In this document: positions 12,501-20,864 of the stretch, piece after piece
Layout: the number at the start of each line of letters is the position of its first letter
Numbering within the stretch: the stretch's first letter is position 1
DNA from: Oleimicrobium sp037445575
GTDB lineage: Bacteria > Zhuqueibacterota > Zhuqueibacteria > JANLFK01 > Oleimicrobiaceae
Assembly: GCA_037445575.1 (NCBI GenBank)
Contig: JBBIKH010000002.1
Coordinates: forward strand, 1 to 64,000
DNA length: 64,000 bases
Reading direction: 5' to 3'
Made by a program: the position numbers and the translations under genes
Notes under the pieces: model-generated
The model's input: the letters and a program-made list of their open reading frames with translations, nothing else
Told to the model about the DNA's origin: nothing
Databases searched by the model: none

Positions 12501-14899
12501 CCTGCCACAACTGTTGGGGGATAGCCGGTGAGCCCAAAACTGGCGAGTGCTGTCCCTGGGGCCAGAGTGAACGGGTTTGTCGTTCTGCTTACCCCAGAAA
12601 GCTGCGCCCGTAAGCGCACGTTACTCTCTGCCCGATACAGAGTTTGAAGGGCCGAGCCGCTCCCGGCGACAACGGTGATAGGGCTGAGGACTGGAGACGT
12701 GCCATTGGGAGCTGTGCCAGCGCCAGCAACCGCGTCCACTATGAACGTGCCAGAGATCGGGTTGCCGTAACTGTCACGAGCATCGCTGATCGTCAAGGCA
12801 AAAGGCACACCGGCCCTCTGATTGCCAGGGTCGCTCAACGTGAAGGATGCCAATGAAGCAGCACTGACAGCGATGGACGACGAAGAGGCAGAAACACCCG
12901 CCTCTGCATCTGTGACGGTCAGAGTCTGAGAGCCCGCTGTCTTTAGCGCAAAGCTTCCCCCGCTGAAGCTCTTTTGTCCACCGCTAAATCCGCCGCCAGC
13001 TGCCGGGAGAACCGCCTGAGCATCTGAGCTGCTCCAGCTTACGCTTCCCGCATAGTTGGTCTTTAGATTGCCCAGCGCATCGTAGGCCGACACCACCACC
13101 GGAGAAGAGAAGCTATTGCCCGCCACCACTGAGCTGGGCACCCCACTCAGCCCAAACGACCCCAACGCACCGGGCAGCACCGTGAACGCGTCAGTGTCAT
13201 CCGTTACCCCACCGCTGGAACCACGCAACACCACCCCACTCTCCGCCTTCACCAACACCTGCGACGCGCTCCCACTCCCATTGCTCACCGTGATAGCGCT
13301 CAAACTCGGCCCACCCCCATTCGGCGCAGTGTGTGACCCCCCATCGGCAAACCCCACCGTAATCGTCCCACTCCACGGGTTGTTGTATGCATCTCGCGCC
13401 CCGCTCACGCTCAGCACAAACCCCACCCCTGCCACCTGCGTCCCAGGATTGCTCAGCGTAAAGGCAGCCAGCGCCCCAGGACTCACCACAATCGGGCCGC
13501 TCTCCCGCGACACACTCCCATCGGTCACCGTCACCGTCTGCGCACCCGCCGTGCGCAGGACAAATCCGGTCCCCGGAAATGAGTGCACACCTGCGTCCCC
13601 AACCGTAAACGTGTATCGGCTTCCGGCTGTGTACGGCAGCGACGCACTGGCATCGCTCGATGCAAAGTACACCTGCCCCGTGTAGTTGGTCTTCAGGTTG
13701 CCGAACACATCATAGGCCGACACCACCACCGGAGAAGAGAAGCTATTGCCCGCCACCACTGAGCTGGGCACCCCACTCAGCCCAAACGACCCCAACGCAC
13801 CGGGCAGCACCGTGAACGCGTCAGTGTCATCCGTTACCCCACCGCTGGAACCACGCAACACCACCCCACTCTCCGCCTTCACCAACACCTGCGACGCGCT
13901 CCCACTCCCATTGCTCACCGTGATAGCGCTCAAACTCGGCCCACCCCCATTCGGCGCAGTGTGTGACCCCCCATCGGCAAACCCCACCGTAATCGTCCCA
14001 CTCCACGGGTTGTTGTATGCATCTCGCGCCCCGCTCACGCTCAGCACAAACCCCACCCCTGCCACCTGCGTCCCAGGATTGCTCAGCGTAAAGGCAGCCA
14101 GCGCCCCCGGACTCACCACAATCGGGCCGCTCTCCTGCGACACACTCCCATCGGTCACCGTCACCGTCTGCGCACCCGCCGTGCGCAGTATGAACAGGGA
14201 GCCGGCAAAGCTTTTTTGCCCAGCACTGAACCCCCCACCACTTGGCGGAAGGGTAGCCAATGGGTCGGTGCTCGACCAGCTCACGGAACCGGCGTAGCTG
14301 GTGATCGTGTTGTTATAGGCATCTTTAGCTGTGACCGTGACCGAGCTGGGAAAGGTAGAGCCCGCCGTCACGGCCGCAGGCACACCGGCGAGATCGAAGT
14401 GGTGCAAGGCCCCAGGCACGATCTGAAAGGACGAGGAGGTACTCGGACCGTCTATGGTAGTGCCGGACGCATCCTTGGTCTCTAAGGTCACCGTGTAGCT
14501 TCCCGGCGTGGTCGGGTTTGCCACAAGGGCCATGCTCACCCTTGCGCTAGCGTAGCCGCTAATGACTGATCCCGTGCCGTCCCTGGTGATCGTCACTCTC
14601 CCGGTAGCAGTGTCAGTTGTAACCCGAAACCCACCGTCAATGGAGCCATTGGGAGAGGCGGCAATCAATACCCCAGCCACACTGAAGCCTGAAGGGAAGG
14701 TGACAACAATGCGGCCGTCTTTGGGAAGGGTCCCCGGGAAGCCAAAGTCAATTTGACAGATCGTCGTGGCGCCGGCAGAAGAATCGGCAAGGGTCACCTT
14801 CAATGGCGAGATGGTTCCCGCCATGGCCGGGTTCGTCACCCCTGCGACGGTCACGAGAGAAAGCCCGAGAACGAGCGATGTGGTCTTCCAAACCTTCAT
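9509..14899 (-). CDS. Giant secreted repeat protein, N-terminal part (gene broken by assembly gap)
   Basis: 1,797 codons before the gap. ATG at 14899 begins a clear signal peptide (MKVWKTTSLVLGLSLVTVAG, then TNPAMA before GT). Residues about 30-165 form a beta domain that is also the whole mature part of the small upstream protein (shared pattern GV.iA.S...DGGF and a following PG..t.T.). Then come about six invasin/filamin-like units of about 105 residues in alternating pairs (LSNPGTQVAGVGFVLSVSGA and LSGVPSSVVAGNSFSSPVVV), two of which are nearly identical at DNA level. From about residue 1,100 the units change to CARDB/APHP-like domains (QTPPNLVITSLAVGADTVRQ and similar) that continue past the gap. 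It starts 22 bases after the preceding stop and has only a weak ribosome binding site, suggesting translation coupled to the upstream gene. Function is inferred as surface adhesin or matrix protein. Confidence 0.85.
13083..13558. repeat. Direct repeat, downstream copy in the gene (about 476 bp)
   Basis: Matches 13713-14188 with only about two mismatches that I can find (gcgccccagg versus gcgcccccgg, and tctcccgcga versus tctcctgcga). The period is 630 bp, exactly 210 codons, so the frame is kept. It encodes residues about 447-605 of the giant protein. Confidence 0.92.
13713..14188. repeat. Direct repeat, upstream copy in the gene (about 476 bp)
   Basis: Partner of 13083-13558, encoding residues about 237-395. 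The 154 bases between the two copies are diverged and resemble other units of the protein. Near-identity over 476 bp, compared with strong divergence of all other units, points to a recent duplication or to gene conversion. Confidence 0.92.
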
Positions 14900-14921
14900 T
14901 GCCTAAGGGCTACGGCTGGGT

Positions 14922-15389
14922 TCACTGTTCTGTTCGCATACCGTCCATGGCAACCGCTATCAGCAGCACGTGCGGTTCGGCAGCAGGATTGGGGAAGACC
15001 CGCACGGTCGCCTGCGCGGTGCCGGGCAGTTCCTTTGGGTTCTTCACCGCCGCAAAGAGGAGGTCTACCGCTTCGCCAGGGGGTACTGCCTTTCCCAATC
15101 CTGACCGAGAGATGCGCACCGTGTCCTGGGCCACCACTACGGAGAACCCTCCGTCCATTGCCCGGGAGCTGGCGAGCTGCACGCCAGAAACATCGAAGGC
15201 CCGCGGCAGGATGAGCTCAAACCTGGCTGCCGGCGAGAGTGTATCCTGCGTCACGAACCGGAGCGCGTAGACCGCATTTTGGCCCGCCCGGCTGGCCAGC
15301 GGCCCAAGGCTCCCCGCCGACTGGCCGAGTGCTACTTGCGCTCCCACAACCAGACTGAGCAAGAAAGCAGGCTTCAATCGCCAGTACAC
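14922..15389 (-). CDS. Small exported beta-domain protein, paralogue of the giant protein's N-terminal module
   Basis: 155 residues. GTG at 15389 has GAGGAG seven bases upstream. A signal peptide ends near VALGQS (residues 1-24). The mature part contains SGVQLASSRAMDGGFSV and then PGTAQATVRV, which lines up with AGVLIAASPNGSIDGGFRV and PGSYTVTL at the start of the giant protein. I do not recognise a named family. It is the first gene of the surface operon: 22 bases separate its stop from the giant gene's ATG. It may be a subunit or assembly partner that uses the same fold; an enzymatic role is unlikely because no conserved polar motif is visible. Confidence 0.72.
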   Translation of the reverse strand: MYWRLKPAFLLSLVVGAQVALGQSAGSLGPLASRAGQNAVYALRFVTQDTLSPAARFELILPRAFDVSGVQLASSRAMDGGFSVVVAQDTVRISRSGLGKAVPPGEAVDLLFAAVKNPKELPGTAQATVRVFPNPAAEPHVLLIAVAMDGMRTEQ

Positions 15390-15483
15390 TCTATGACTCC
15401 TCTATCGAGTCGTGTCTCACATTCGCACAGAATCCGAGCTTAAACACGCCCAAGATGGCCGTTTTATCTCAGTTTATGAGGTC

Positions 15484-15499
15484 TGCAAAGACTATACCA
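15484..15499 (-). promoter_or_regulatory. Possible sigma-54 (-24/-12) promoter of the surface operon
   Basis: The minus strand reads TGGTATAGTCTTTGCA, with GG and GC exactly ten bases apart as in sigma-54 promoters, about 95 bases upstream of the small exported gene. The -24 element deviates from TGGCAC. The rest of the 260-base spacer 15390-15649 shows no gene. Confidence 0.3.
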
Positions 15500-15649
15500 C
15501 CAGCCCTGCTAACTCCCGGCAAAATCCGTTGCTACAACGCCTGTCGGCAGCTGCGTCCGCCTGGGCCGGAGCGTGGCCCACGCTTTCTCATCGTGCGCTA
15601 TCGTATTGGCCGATTCTCGACTACTCGCTTCGGTCGAAAACCGGCATCG

Positions 15650-16759
15650 CTATTTTAGGAGAGTGCGCAAAAGGATAAGCAAACCCCGGCCTTCGTTTTC
15701 CACCAGACGCAGGTTCCGCTTGGCCGTACGAAAGCGCGGGTTGATGCGTAACGCCTCTTTGAACTGCCGGGCCGCCCGCAGCAAGTAGTTGCGCCCTTGG
15801 ATGAGGTAGGCGACACCCAGGCTGTTGTGCAGGTCGGCATAGGCGGCATGCCGGGTGCTCAGGCGTTCCAACTCTGCCACGAGCCTCTCAATGGCCTCGC
15901 CGTTCTGCGCACTGCTTCCGAGCATCAGTCTAAGCAGCAGCTCCTGCTCCACCTGCTCCGGCGAGGGATCTTCCTCCTCGCTCACCAGCGTCATCAGCTC
16001 CAACGCGCGGGTGAGCCGGCCGCTTCGGAGGGAGTGGAGAGCCTGCCGCAAAGGTTCGGAGTTGCCGCTGAGATACTGCATGGCACTCTGCAGCAGACCA
16101 GCTACTTCCCCGACCTGGTCCGCATCCGGTTGCCTTTGCTGGTTGGTCAACGTCTCCAGTTGCAGTTTCGCCAGGTCGAGGAGGGCCGCTCCGTAGCCCG
16201 GGTTGTAGCGCAACGCCTGGCGAAGGTGCGTCAGTGCCTCTTCCCTCCTGCCCAGCGCCCAGTAGGCGCGGGCCAGGGCGCGATGAAGGTCGGGGTAGTT
16301 CTGCCCGCCCTCCAAACCACGAAGAAAGCAGGCAACGGCGCCGCCGGGTTGATTCTCGGCCATGAGAACCTCGCCGAGGTTCTTGTGGTATTCGGCCGCG
16401 TTGCCGTCAAGAGCAATGGCCAGCTCGAATTGCTCGCGAGCCTCGGCAAGAAAGCCCCGGCGGAAGAGCAGCACCCCAAGGCGGTTGTGCGAAGGCGCAT
16501 GGTGCAGGTCGCGCACCTTGTGGCAGAGCGCAAAGAGCATCCGCACTGCCTCGCTGGCCTCCTTGTGGAGGGCAGCCACCTGATCCTTGGCCTCCTGGGC
16601 CGAGACTGTCCTTGGCACGCGCCGGGCGATCCGCTCCACAAGGCGCCCGTCCTCAAAGACCAAAGCCGAGACCTCTCCGGTTTCGGCATTGAGGCTGGTC
16701 TGCACGTGAAAACGCCGGCCATCAATCACCAGGTCGGTGTTGAGCCCGATGGAGTCCAC
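15650..16759 (-). CDS. TPR-repeat protein with N-terminal FHVQT domain
   Basis: 369 residues, no signal peptide, so probably cytoplasmic. Residues about 1-60 form a small beta module (DGRRFHVQTSLNAETGEVSA) that I recall at the N-terminus of varied proteins in FCB and delta-type bacteria. From about residue 95 there are tetratricopeptide repeats (for example HNRLGVLLFRRGFLAEAREQ and HKNLGEVLMAENQPGGAVAC) to the end, with a less regular central stretch. The GTG start at 16759 has GGGAGG five bases upstream. It stands about 100 bases downstream of pta and 260 bases before the surface operon. TPRs indicate protein-protein interaction; no partner can be named from sequence. Confidence 0.7.
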   Translation of the reverse strand: MDSIGLNTDLVIDGRRFHVQTSLNAETGEVSALVFEDGRLVERIARRVPRTVSAQEAKDQVAALHKEASEAVRMLFALCHKVRDLHHAPSHNRLGVLLFRRGFLAEAREQFELAIALDGNAAEYHKNLGEVLMAENQPGGAVACFLRGLEGGQNYPDLHRALARAYWALGRREEALTHLRQALRYNPGYGAALLDLAKLQLETLTNQQRQPDADQVGEVAGLLQSAMQYLSGNSEPLRQALHSLRSGRLTRALELMTLVSEEEDPSPEQVEQELLLRLMLGSSAQNGEAIERLVAELERLSTRHAAYADLHNSLGVAYLIQGRNYLLRAARQFKEALRINPRFRTAKRNLRLVENEGRGLLILLRTLLK

Positions 16760-16857
16760 CGGCCCTCCCGCCAGTTATGTACTCCTCTCGACGTCGACGC
16801 TGCAGGTGCAGGGAGGAGAGACTGAGAGGGGAAATGTCTTGCGGCGAAAGCTCCGCG

Positions 16858-17835
16858 TCACGACATGAGGCTGATGATGCACACCACGTCGACAATATCG
16901 TCGACGCTGCAGCCGCGCGACAGGTCGTTCGCTGGCTTGGCAAGGCCCTGGATGACTGGGCCCACCGCCCGCGCCTTTCCCAGGCGTTCCACCAGCTTAT
17001 AGGCGATGTTGCCCGCATTGAGGTCCGGAAAGATGAGCACGTTCGCCTTTCCGGCCACGGGGCTGTCCGGCGCCTTTCTCTTGCCGATGGCCTCGACCAG
17101 GGCGGCATCCGCCTGCAACTCTCCATCCAGCGCCAAGTTGGGAGCCTTGTTGCGCGCGATGGTCACAGCGCTGCGGACCTTGTCCACAAGTTCGTGCTCA
17201 GCGCTCCCCTTGGTGGAGAATGACAACATGGCCACCACGGGTTCTTCGCCGGTGAGCGCCCGATGCGTACCCGCCGAGGCAATGGCTATGTCTGCCAATT
17301 GCTCAGGAGTAGGAGCTGGGACCACCGCGCAGTCAGCAAAGGTCAACACCCGCCCATCCGGGGGGATCACCATTTCAAAGCAGCTCGACACGACCGAAAT
17401 CCCCGGGGCAGTGCCGATACAATGGAGCGCCGCACGCAGCACATCGCCCGTGGTGTTGATGGAACCGGCCACACTGCCGTGGACTATCCCCTCTCGCACC
17501 ATCATCGCCCCAAAGAAGAGAGGATTCTTCACAACTTCAAGCGCTTGTGCGGCCGTGACCCCTTTGTGTTTACGCAGCTCAAAGTAGGTGTGGGCAAAAT
17601 CCTCCAGGGAGTCGCTGGCCAACGGGTTGATTACCTCCACATCCTCCAGCGTCACCTGGAGCTCTCGCGCTTTGGCCTGGATGCGGTCCGGGTCACCAAG
17701 GAGGACCACCTCGGCCAGGGCATCGCGGCGCAAGATCTGCGCCGCCTGAATTACTCGCGGCTCTTCACCTTCGGGTAAAACAATCTTCCGAATCCGGCGC
17801 TGTGCTTTCGCTCTGATCTCAGCAATCAGGTCCAT
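16858..17835 (-). CDS. pta: Phosphate acetyltransferase
   Basis: 325 residues, the usual length of the short (catalytic-domain only) Pta class. It interconverts acetyl-CoA plus phosphate with acetyl phosphate plus CoA. Recognisable family segments are IVLPEGEEPRVIQAA near the start, PLFFGAMMVREGIVHGSVAG, SINTTGDVLRAAL, and FPDLNAGNIAYKLVERLG followed by GPVIQGLAKPANDLSRGCS near the C-terminus. The ATG at 17835 lies inside the end of coaD (17-base overlap), so the two are translationally linked. No acetate kinase gene is next to it. The pairing with coaD puts two CoA-linked steps together. Phosphate butyryltransferase is a less likely alternative. Confidence 0.93.
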   Translation of the reverse strand: MDLIAEIRAKAQRRIRKIVLPEGEEPRVIQAAQILRRDALAEVVLLGDPDRIQAKARELQVTLEDVEVINPLASDSLEDFAHTYFELRKHKGVTAAQALEVVKNPLFFGAMMVREGIVHGSVAGSINTTGDVLRAALHCIGTAPGISVVSSCFEMVIPPDGRVLTFADCAVVPAPTPEQLADIAIASAGTHRALTGEEPVVAMLSFSTKGSAEHELVDKVRSAVTIARNKAPNLALDGELQADAALVEAIGKRKAPDSPVAGKANVLIFPDLNAGNIAYKLVERLGKARAVGPVIQGLAKPANDLSRGCSVDDIVDVVCIISLMS

Positions 17836-18313
17836 GGCTTCTGAACTTCTCCTTCAGTTTGGTTTCCACAAATGCTGGCACAAACGGCGACACATCACCG
17901 CCACAACTGGCGACCTCTTTCACAATGGAAGAGTTGAGGTACGTGTACTTCTCGTTGGGCATCAGGAACACGGTGACGACATCTCGCGCAAGACGCCGGT
18001 TCATGAGGGCCATCTGCAATTCGTACTCGAAATCCGACACCGCACGCAGGCCGCGAATGATCGCCTGGGCACCGCGCCGCCGCGCATAGTCGACCAACAA
18101 CCCAGCGAAGCTGTCCACTTCCACGTTGGACAGGTGCGTGATGGCGTTGATAATCATCTCCTTCCTCTCCTCCACCGAGAAGAGGGGGGTCTTTTGCATG
18201 TTCTGGGCAATTGCCACAATCACGCGGTCAAAGAGACCCGCCGCCCGCTCGATGACGTCCACATGGCCGTTGGTAATAGGATCAAAGGTTCCCGGGTAGA
18301 TGACGGTCCTCAT
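17819..18313 (-). CDS. coaD: Phosphopantetheine adenylyltransferase
   Basis: 164 residues, full length. It transfers AMP from ATP to 4'-phosphopantetheine, the penultimate step of CoA synthesis, in the cytoplasm. The nucleotidyltransferase motif YPGTFDPITNGHVDVIERA is at the N-terminus, RGLRAVSDFEYELQMALMNR lies in the middle, and LNSSIVKEVASCGGDVSPFV is the ISSS-type ATP-binding segment. ATG at 18313 is chosen because GGGAGG precedes it by three bases and MRTVIYPG is the canonical family start; an upstream in-frame start would add 15 residues unlike the family. The start lies inside the end of rsmD, a common bacterial gene pair, and the stop lies inside pta. Confidence 0.96.
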   Translation of the reverse strand: MRTVIYPGTFDPITNGHVDVIERAAGLFDRVIVAIAQNMQKTPLFSVEERKEMIINAITHLSNVEVDSFAGLLVDYARRRGAQAIIRGLRAVSDFEYELQMALMNRRLARDVVTVFLMPNEKYTYLNSSIVKEVASCGGDVSPFVPAFVETKLKEKFRSHGPDC

Positions 18314-18869
18314 AAGCCTCCCCGCGCGTTGTGAACCATGTGACAGCGGTGGTGCCAAAATCCCTCATCCGCAGCAGATGCAGCCTCGGCGAGGGAGAGA
18401 CCAGGTGCAGCCCTCTACGGTGCTCGATCACGAGCACCCCGTCGTAGGAGAGAAGCCCCTTTTCTGCCACGACGCCCAGAAGGGCCTCGTAGGCGGAAAA
18501 GGCATAGGGCGGATCTGCCAGGATCACGTCAAAAGGCACAGCGCTTTGCCAGCCACGGAGGTAGCGAAGTACATCGGCGCACACCACTTCCGCCTGGGGG
18601 GTCAGGCCCAAAGTCACCAGGTTCTTTTTGAGCATCTGCAGCACGCGGGGCGAGTGTTCCACAAATACTGCTCCTGCCGCGCCCCTGCTGAGCGCCTCGA
18701 TACCCAGTGCCCCGGACCCGGCGAAGAGATCGAGCACCTTCGCGCCCTCGACGCGGCTGCCCAGGGTGTCAAAGATGCAGGTCCTGACTCTGCTGCTGGT
18801 CGGGCGTACCGCCTGCCCCCGCACGGTGTAGAGCTGGCGCCCTCGCAGTCGCCCGGCTACTACGCGCAC
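18282..18869 (-). CDS. rsmD: 16S rRNA (guanine(966)-N2)-methyltransferase RsmD
   Basis: 195 residues, normal family length. It methylates G966 of 16S rRNA using S-adenosylmethionine during 30S assembly. Seen: MRVVAGRLRGR at the N-terminus, RPTSSRVRTCIFDTLGS, the SAM motif VLDLFAGSGALGIEALSRGA at 45-64 and catalytic DPPY at 119-122. The GTG start at 18869 is preferred because RVVAG(R/K) is the family start and GGAGG lies 11 bases upstream; a longer in-frame reading runs back into the upstream terminator and into the previous gene. Its stop overlaps coaD by 32 bases. A terminator sits directly before its ribosome binding site, so rsmD probably begins a unit with coaD and pta or is reached by read-through. 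Confidence 0.94.
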   Translation of the reverse strand: MRVVAGRLRGRQLYTVRGQAVRPTSSRVRTCIFDTLGSRVEGAKVLDLFAGSGALGIEALSRGAAGAVFVEHSPRVLQMLKKNLVTLGLTPQAEVVCADVLRYLRGWQSAVPFDVILADPPYAFSAYEALLGVVAEKGLLSYDGVLVIEHRRGLHLVSPSPRLHLLRMRDFGTTAVTWFTTRGEAYEDRHLPGNL

Positions 18870-18888
18870 GACAGGGCTTAGCCTCCAC

Positions 18889-18912
18889 AAAAAAGGCGCC
18901 CTTCGGGCCACC
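18889..18912 (-). terminator. Rho-independent terminator between the PilN-like gene and rsmD
   Basis: On the minus strand GGTGGCCCGAAGGGCGCC can fold as a seven-pair stem with one bulge and a GAA loop, followed by six T residues. It lies about 80 bases after the PilN-like gene's stop and 20 bases before the rsmD start. Confidence 0.6.
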
Positions 18913-18990
18913 TGCTCCTGCCATGAGCACGGGACCTGGAGGGCACCCTGCACGTTTGGGACTACCAATAGCCCACTGGGCCCAAAGGTC

Positions 18991-19863
18991 CTACGACGAC
19001 TCCAGAAGGTCCAAATGCAACACCACGCGCACCGTCCCGCCGGCGAGAGGAGCAACCACCAGCTTAGTCAGCTGCACCGCAGCCCCGGCATCGTCCAGCT
19101 GGCGGAGGTACTCATGCACCGCAGGCAACTTCCCTTCCATAATCAGTTGGAAGGGGGTGTGGTAGGTGTCCTCCACCTTGGTGCGTCGCACGCTGCTCAA
19201 CTTCACCACCCGCAGACCCGCAGCCTGGGCGATCCGATTAAGCAGCGTTTGCAGGCTATCCGGGGAGGAAGGCCGCAGACCGAGAAGCTGAGCCGCGGAC
19301 TCGGTGCTCTCTAGGCTCCCGACCAAAAGGGCACGCTGTCCCCGGTGCCGCACGCTGACGGTCCCTTCGGCGAGCATCCCCTTAAGCCCATCGGCATAGG
19401 CCTGGATGTCCGCCTGTCCTCCGCCGTCCAACTCCAGGTAGAATCGCCCAGTTGTATAGGAGAGCGAACGAAGAGAAGCGCTTGCAGGCAGGGCTGCCAG
19501 GAGGTCCTCAATCCTCTCTGCCAGCGTGCTGCGAACCGTCGCCTCCGCGGGGGGCGTAGCCGTGGTGTCCACCAACTGCTCCATGCTGGGCTCGGTCGAA
19601 GGGGCGGGCCGATGCACGAAGGGCTTCCAGACCAGGAAAACAACCGCAAGGGTAATCCCAGCAAAGATGAGGAACACAAGCCATGCGACCCACGCGCGGC
19701 GCTTGCGGGGTTCCTCCTCCTCATACCCACTTTCCCCCCATGCCGGAGGACTCGCCTGCTGGCCTCCAGAGCTCGGCTCTTCGAAGCGGTAGGGCTCAAA
19801 CTCCCCCCCAGTGGAGCCCGACTCCTGCGATTCGTCCTCTCCCAACAGATTGATATCAACCAT
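18991..19863 (-). CDS. PilN/PilO-like single-pass inner-membrane protein
   Basis: 290 residues. The N-terminus MVDINLLGED resembles the short INLLP peptide of PilN that docks on PilM. It is followed by about 45 acidic, Gly/Ser/Pro-rich residues, a basic RKRR stop-transfer, one membrane segment (about 57-79) and a periplasmic region with two predicted alpha/beta units (about 105-180 and 190-285), the arrangement seen in PilN/PilO and GspL/GspM. The acidic linker before the membrane is longer than in usual PilN. ATG at 19863 has AGGGAGG upstream. It starts 15 bases after the PilM-like gene. No secretin, ATPase or platform gene is nearby. Assignment is by architecture and context, not by strong sequence identity. 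Confidence 0.55.
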   Translation of the reverse strand: MVDINLLGEDESQESGSTGGEFEPYRFEEPSSGGQQASPPAWGESGYEEEEPRKRRAWVAWLVFLIFAGITLAVVFLVWKPFVHRPAPSTEPSMEQLVDTTATPPAEATVRSTLAERIEDLLAALPASASLRSLSYTTGRFYLELDGGGQADIQAYADGLKGMLAEGTVSVRHRGQRALLVGSLESTESAAQLLGLRPSSPDSLQTLLNRIAQAAGLRVVKLSSVRRTKVEDTYHTPFQLIMEGKLPAVHEYLRQLDDAGAAVQLTKLVVAPLAGGTVRVVLHLDLLESS

Positions 19864-19878
19864 GGCCGATCCCTCCCT

Positions 19879-20823
19879 TTAGGCGCACACCCGCGCCACC
19901 CCCCGGAGTGCTGCCCCTATGGCAGCAACCAGCTCGTGGCCAGCTGCGGATGGGCAAGCCCGCGCCACCTCTGCCGACACTTGCAAACGTTGAAAGGCGT
20001 TTACGACATCCACCGGCATGGAACAGCGCTGCCGCAAAAGAGGGGACAGCTCTTCGGAGGATGTCCCGTAAAGGAGTAGCCGCCCCAAGCGCGTGCCCCC
20101 GTTCTGCCGCTCAAGCCAGTCAGCCAGGTCGCGGGCTAACGACTCGTCCCAAGAGCCGGGCGCCACTTCGTCGCGCTCAGGAAGAGGCGCTTCCTGTAGC
20201 TCCCATAGCTCACCGCCTCTGAGCACTGCCAAAGAGGCCACAGGGGGCGAGAGCCGAAGCACCGCAGCGGTAGAACCAGTGCCCAGATCGTGATTATGAG
20301 TTACGGCACGCACACCAGCGAACACGTCAAGGTCAATCGCCGCCAGGCGCACCCCAGCTCTTTGCGCAACGCTTTTCAACAACTCGATAAGTGCTTTACG
20401 AATGGCCACCACCACCAGCCGATCCTGGGCGCCGTCCTGGAGAGCAACGTAGGAAGAGTCTACGCGATAATCGTTCCTATCGGCGACCAGCAGTTGGTCC
20501 ACCTCCCAACGCATCTGATCGGCAAGCTCCTCCTTGCTCATCCCGCGGTCCACCGGCAGGCATTTGACAAGCGCCAAACGATCCGAGATCGCCACGGCAA
20601 TACCTGGCGCAGCCCTGTGTCCCTCGGCAAGGGTGCGCATCGCACTGACCATCGATTCTTGGGCGTCGTTTTCCCCCACCATGGAGAAATCAAATCCCTT
20701 TTCCAGACTCAGGCTGGTCACACGGCTGACCATCGGCCTGTCGCCAGCAGGCTGCAGCTCCACCGCCACCAGGCTGTGCCCTGCAAGGGATACTCCGACA
20801 AACGCCTGCTGCTGCCCGTTCAC
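19879..20823 (-). CDS. PilM-like actin-fold protein
   Basis: 314 residues, cytoplasmic. The opening FVGVSLAGHSLVAVELQPAG fits the first phosphate loop of the actin/FtsA/PilM fold, and the central part (KCLPVDRGMSKEELADQMRW, then VVAIRKALIELLKSVAQRAG) follows the PilM pattern of an E-x2-x-Q-x-RWE helix and a second subdomain that discusses an 'aid-vdvfa' strand (LAAIDLDVFAG). GTG at 20823 has GGGGAG about seven bases upstream. It is followed 15 bases later by the PilN-like gene, the order pilM-pilN of type IV pilus operons. I infer a PilM-type scaffold for a trans-envelope pilus-like or competence apparatus; GspL cytoplasmic domain is the main alternative. Confidence 0.55.
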   Translation of the reverse strand: MNGQQQAFVGVSLAGHSLVAVELQPAGDRPMVSRVTSLSLEKGFDFSMVGENDAQESMVSAMRTLAEGHRAAPGIAVAISDRLALVKCLPVDRGMSKEELADQMRWEVDQLLVADRNDYRVDSSYVALQDGAQDRLVVVAIRKALIELLKSVAQRAGVRLAAIDLDVFAGVRAVTHNHDLGTGSTAAVLRLSPPVASLAVLRGGELWELQEAPLPERDEVAPGSWDESLARDLADWLERQNGGTRLGRLLLYGTSSEELSPLLRQRCSMPVDVVNAFQRLQVSAEVARACPSAAGHELVAAIGAALRGVARVCA

Positions 20824-20864
20824 TATGATCTCCCCAACAGACGAGTGAACAGCATGCGTGCCAG

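Noticed and set aside
13116..14297. Two near-identical plus-strand open frames
   Set aside because: They are only the complement of the duplicated units of the giant gene.
13081..14300. C-rich repeats that could look like a CRISPR or satellite array
   Set aside because: Period is 630 bp and in frame with the giant protein; no short repeats with unique spacers.
15390..15649. Small genes or tRNA in the spacer
   Set aside because: Short open frames lack ribosome binding sites and no cloverleaf is apparent.
16699..16714. TGCACGTGAAAA as a third parS
   Set aside because: Only half of the palindrome matches; it lies inside the TPR gene far from the exact sites.
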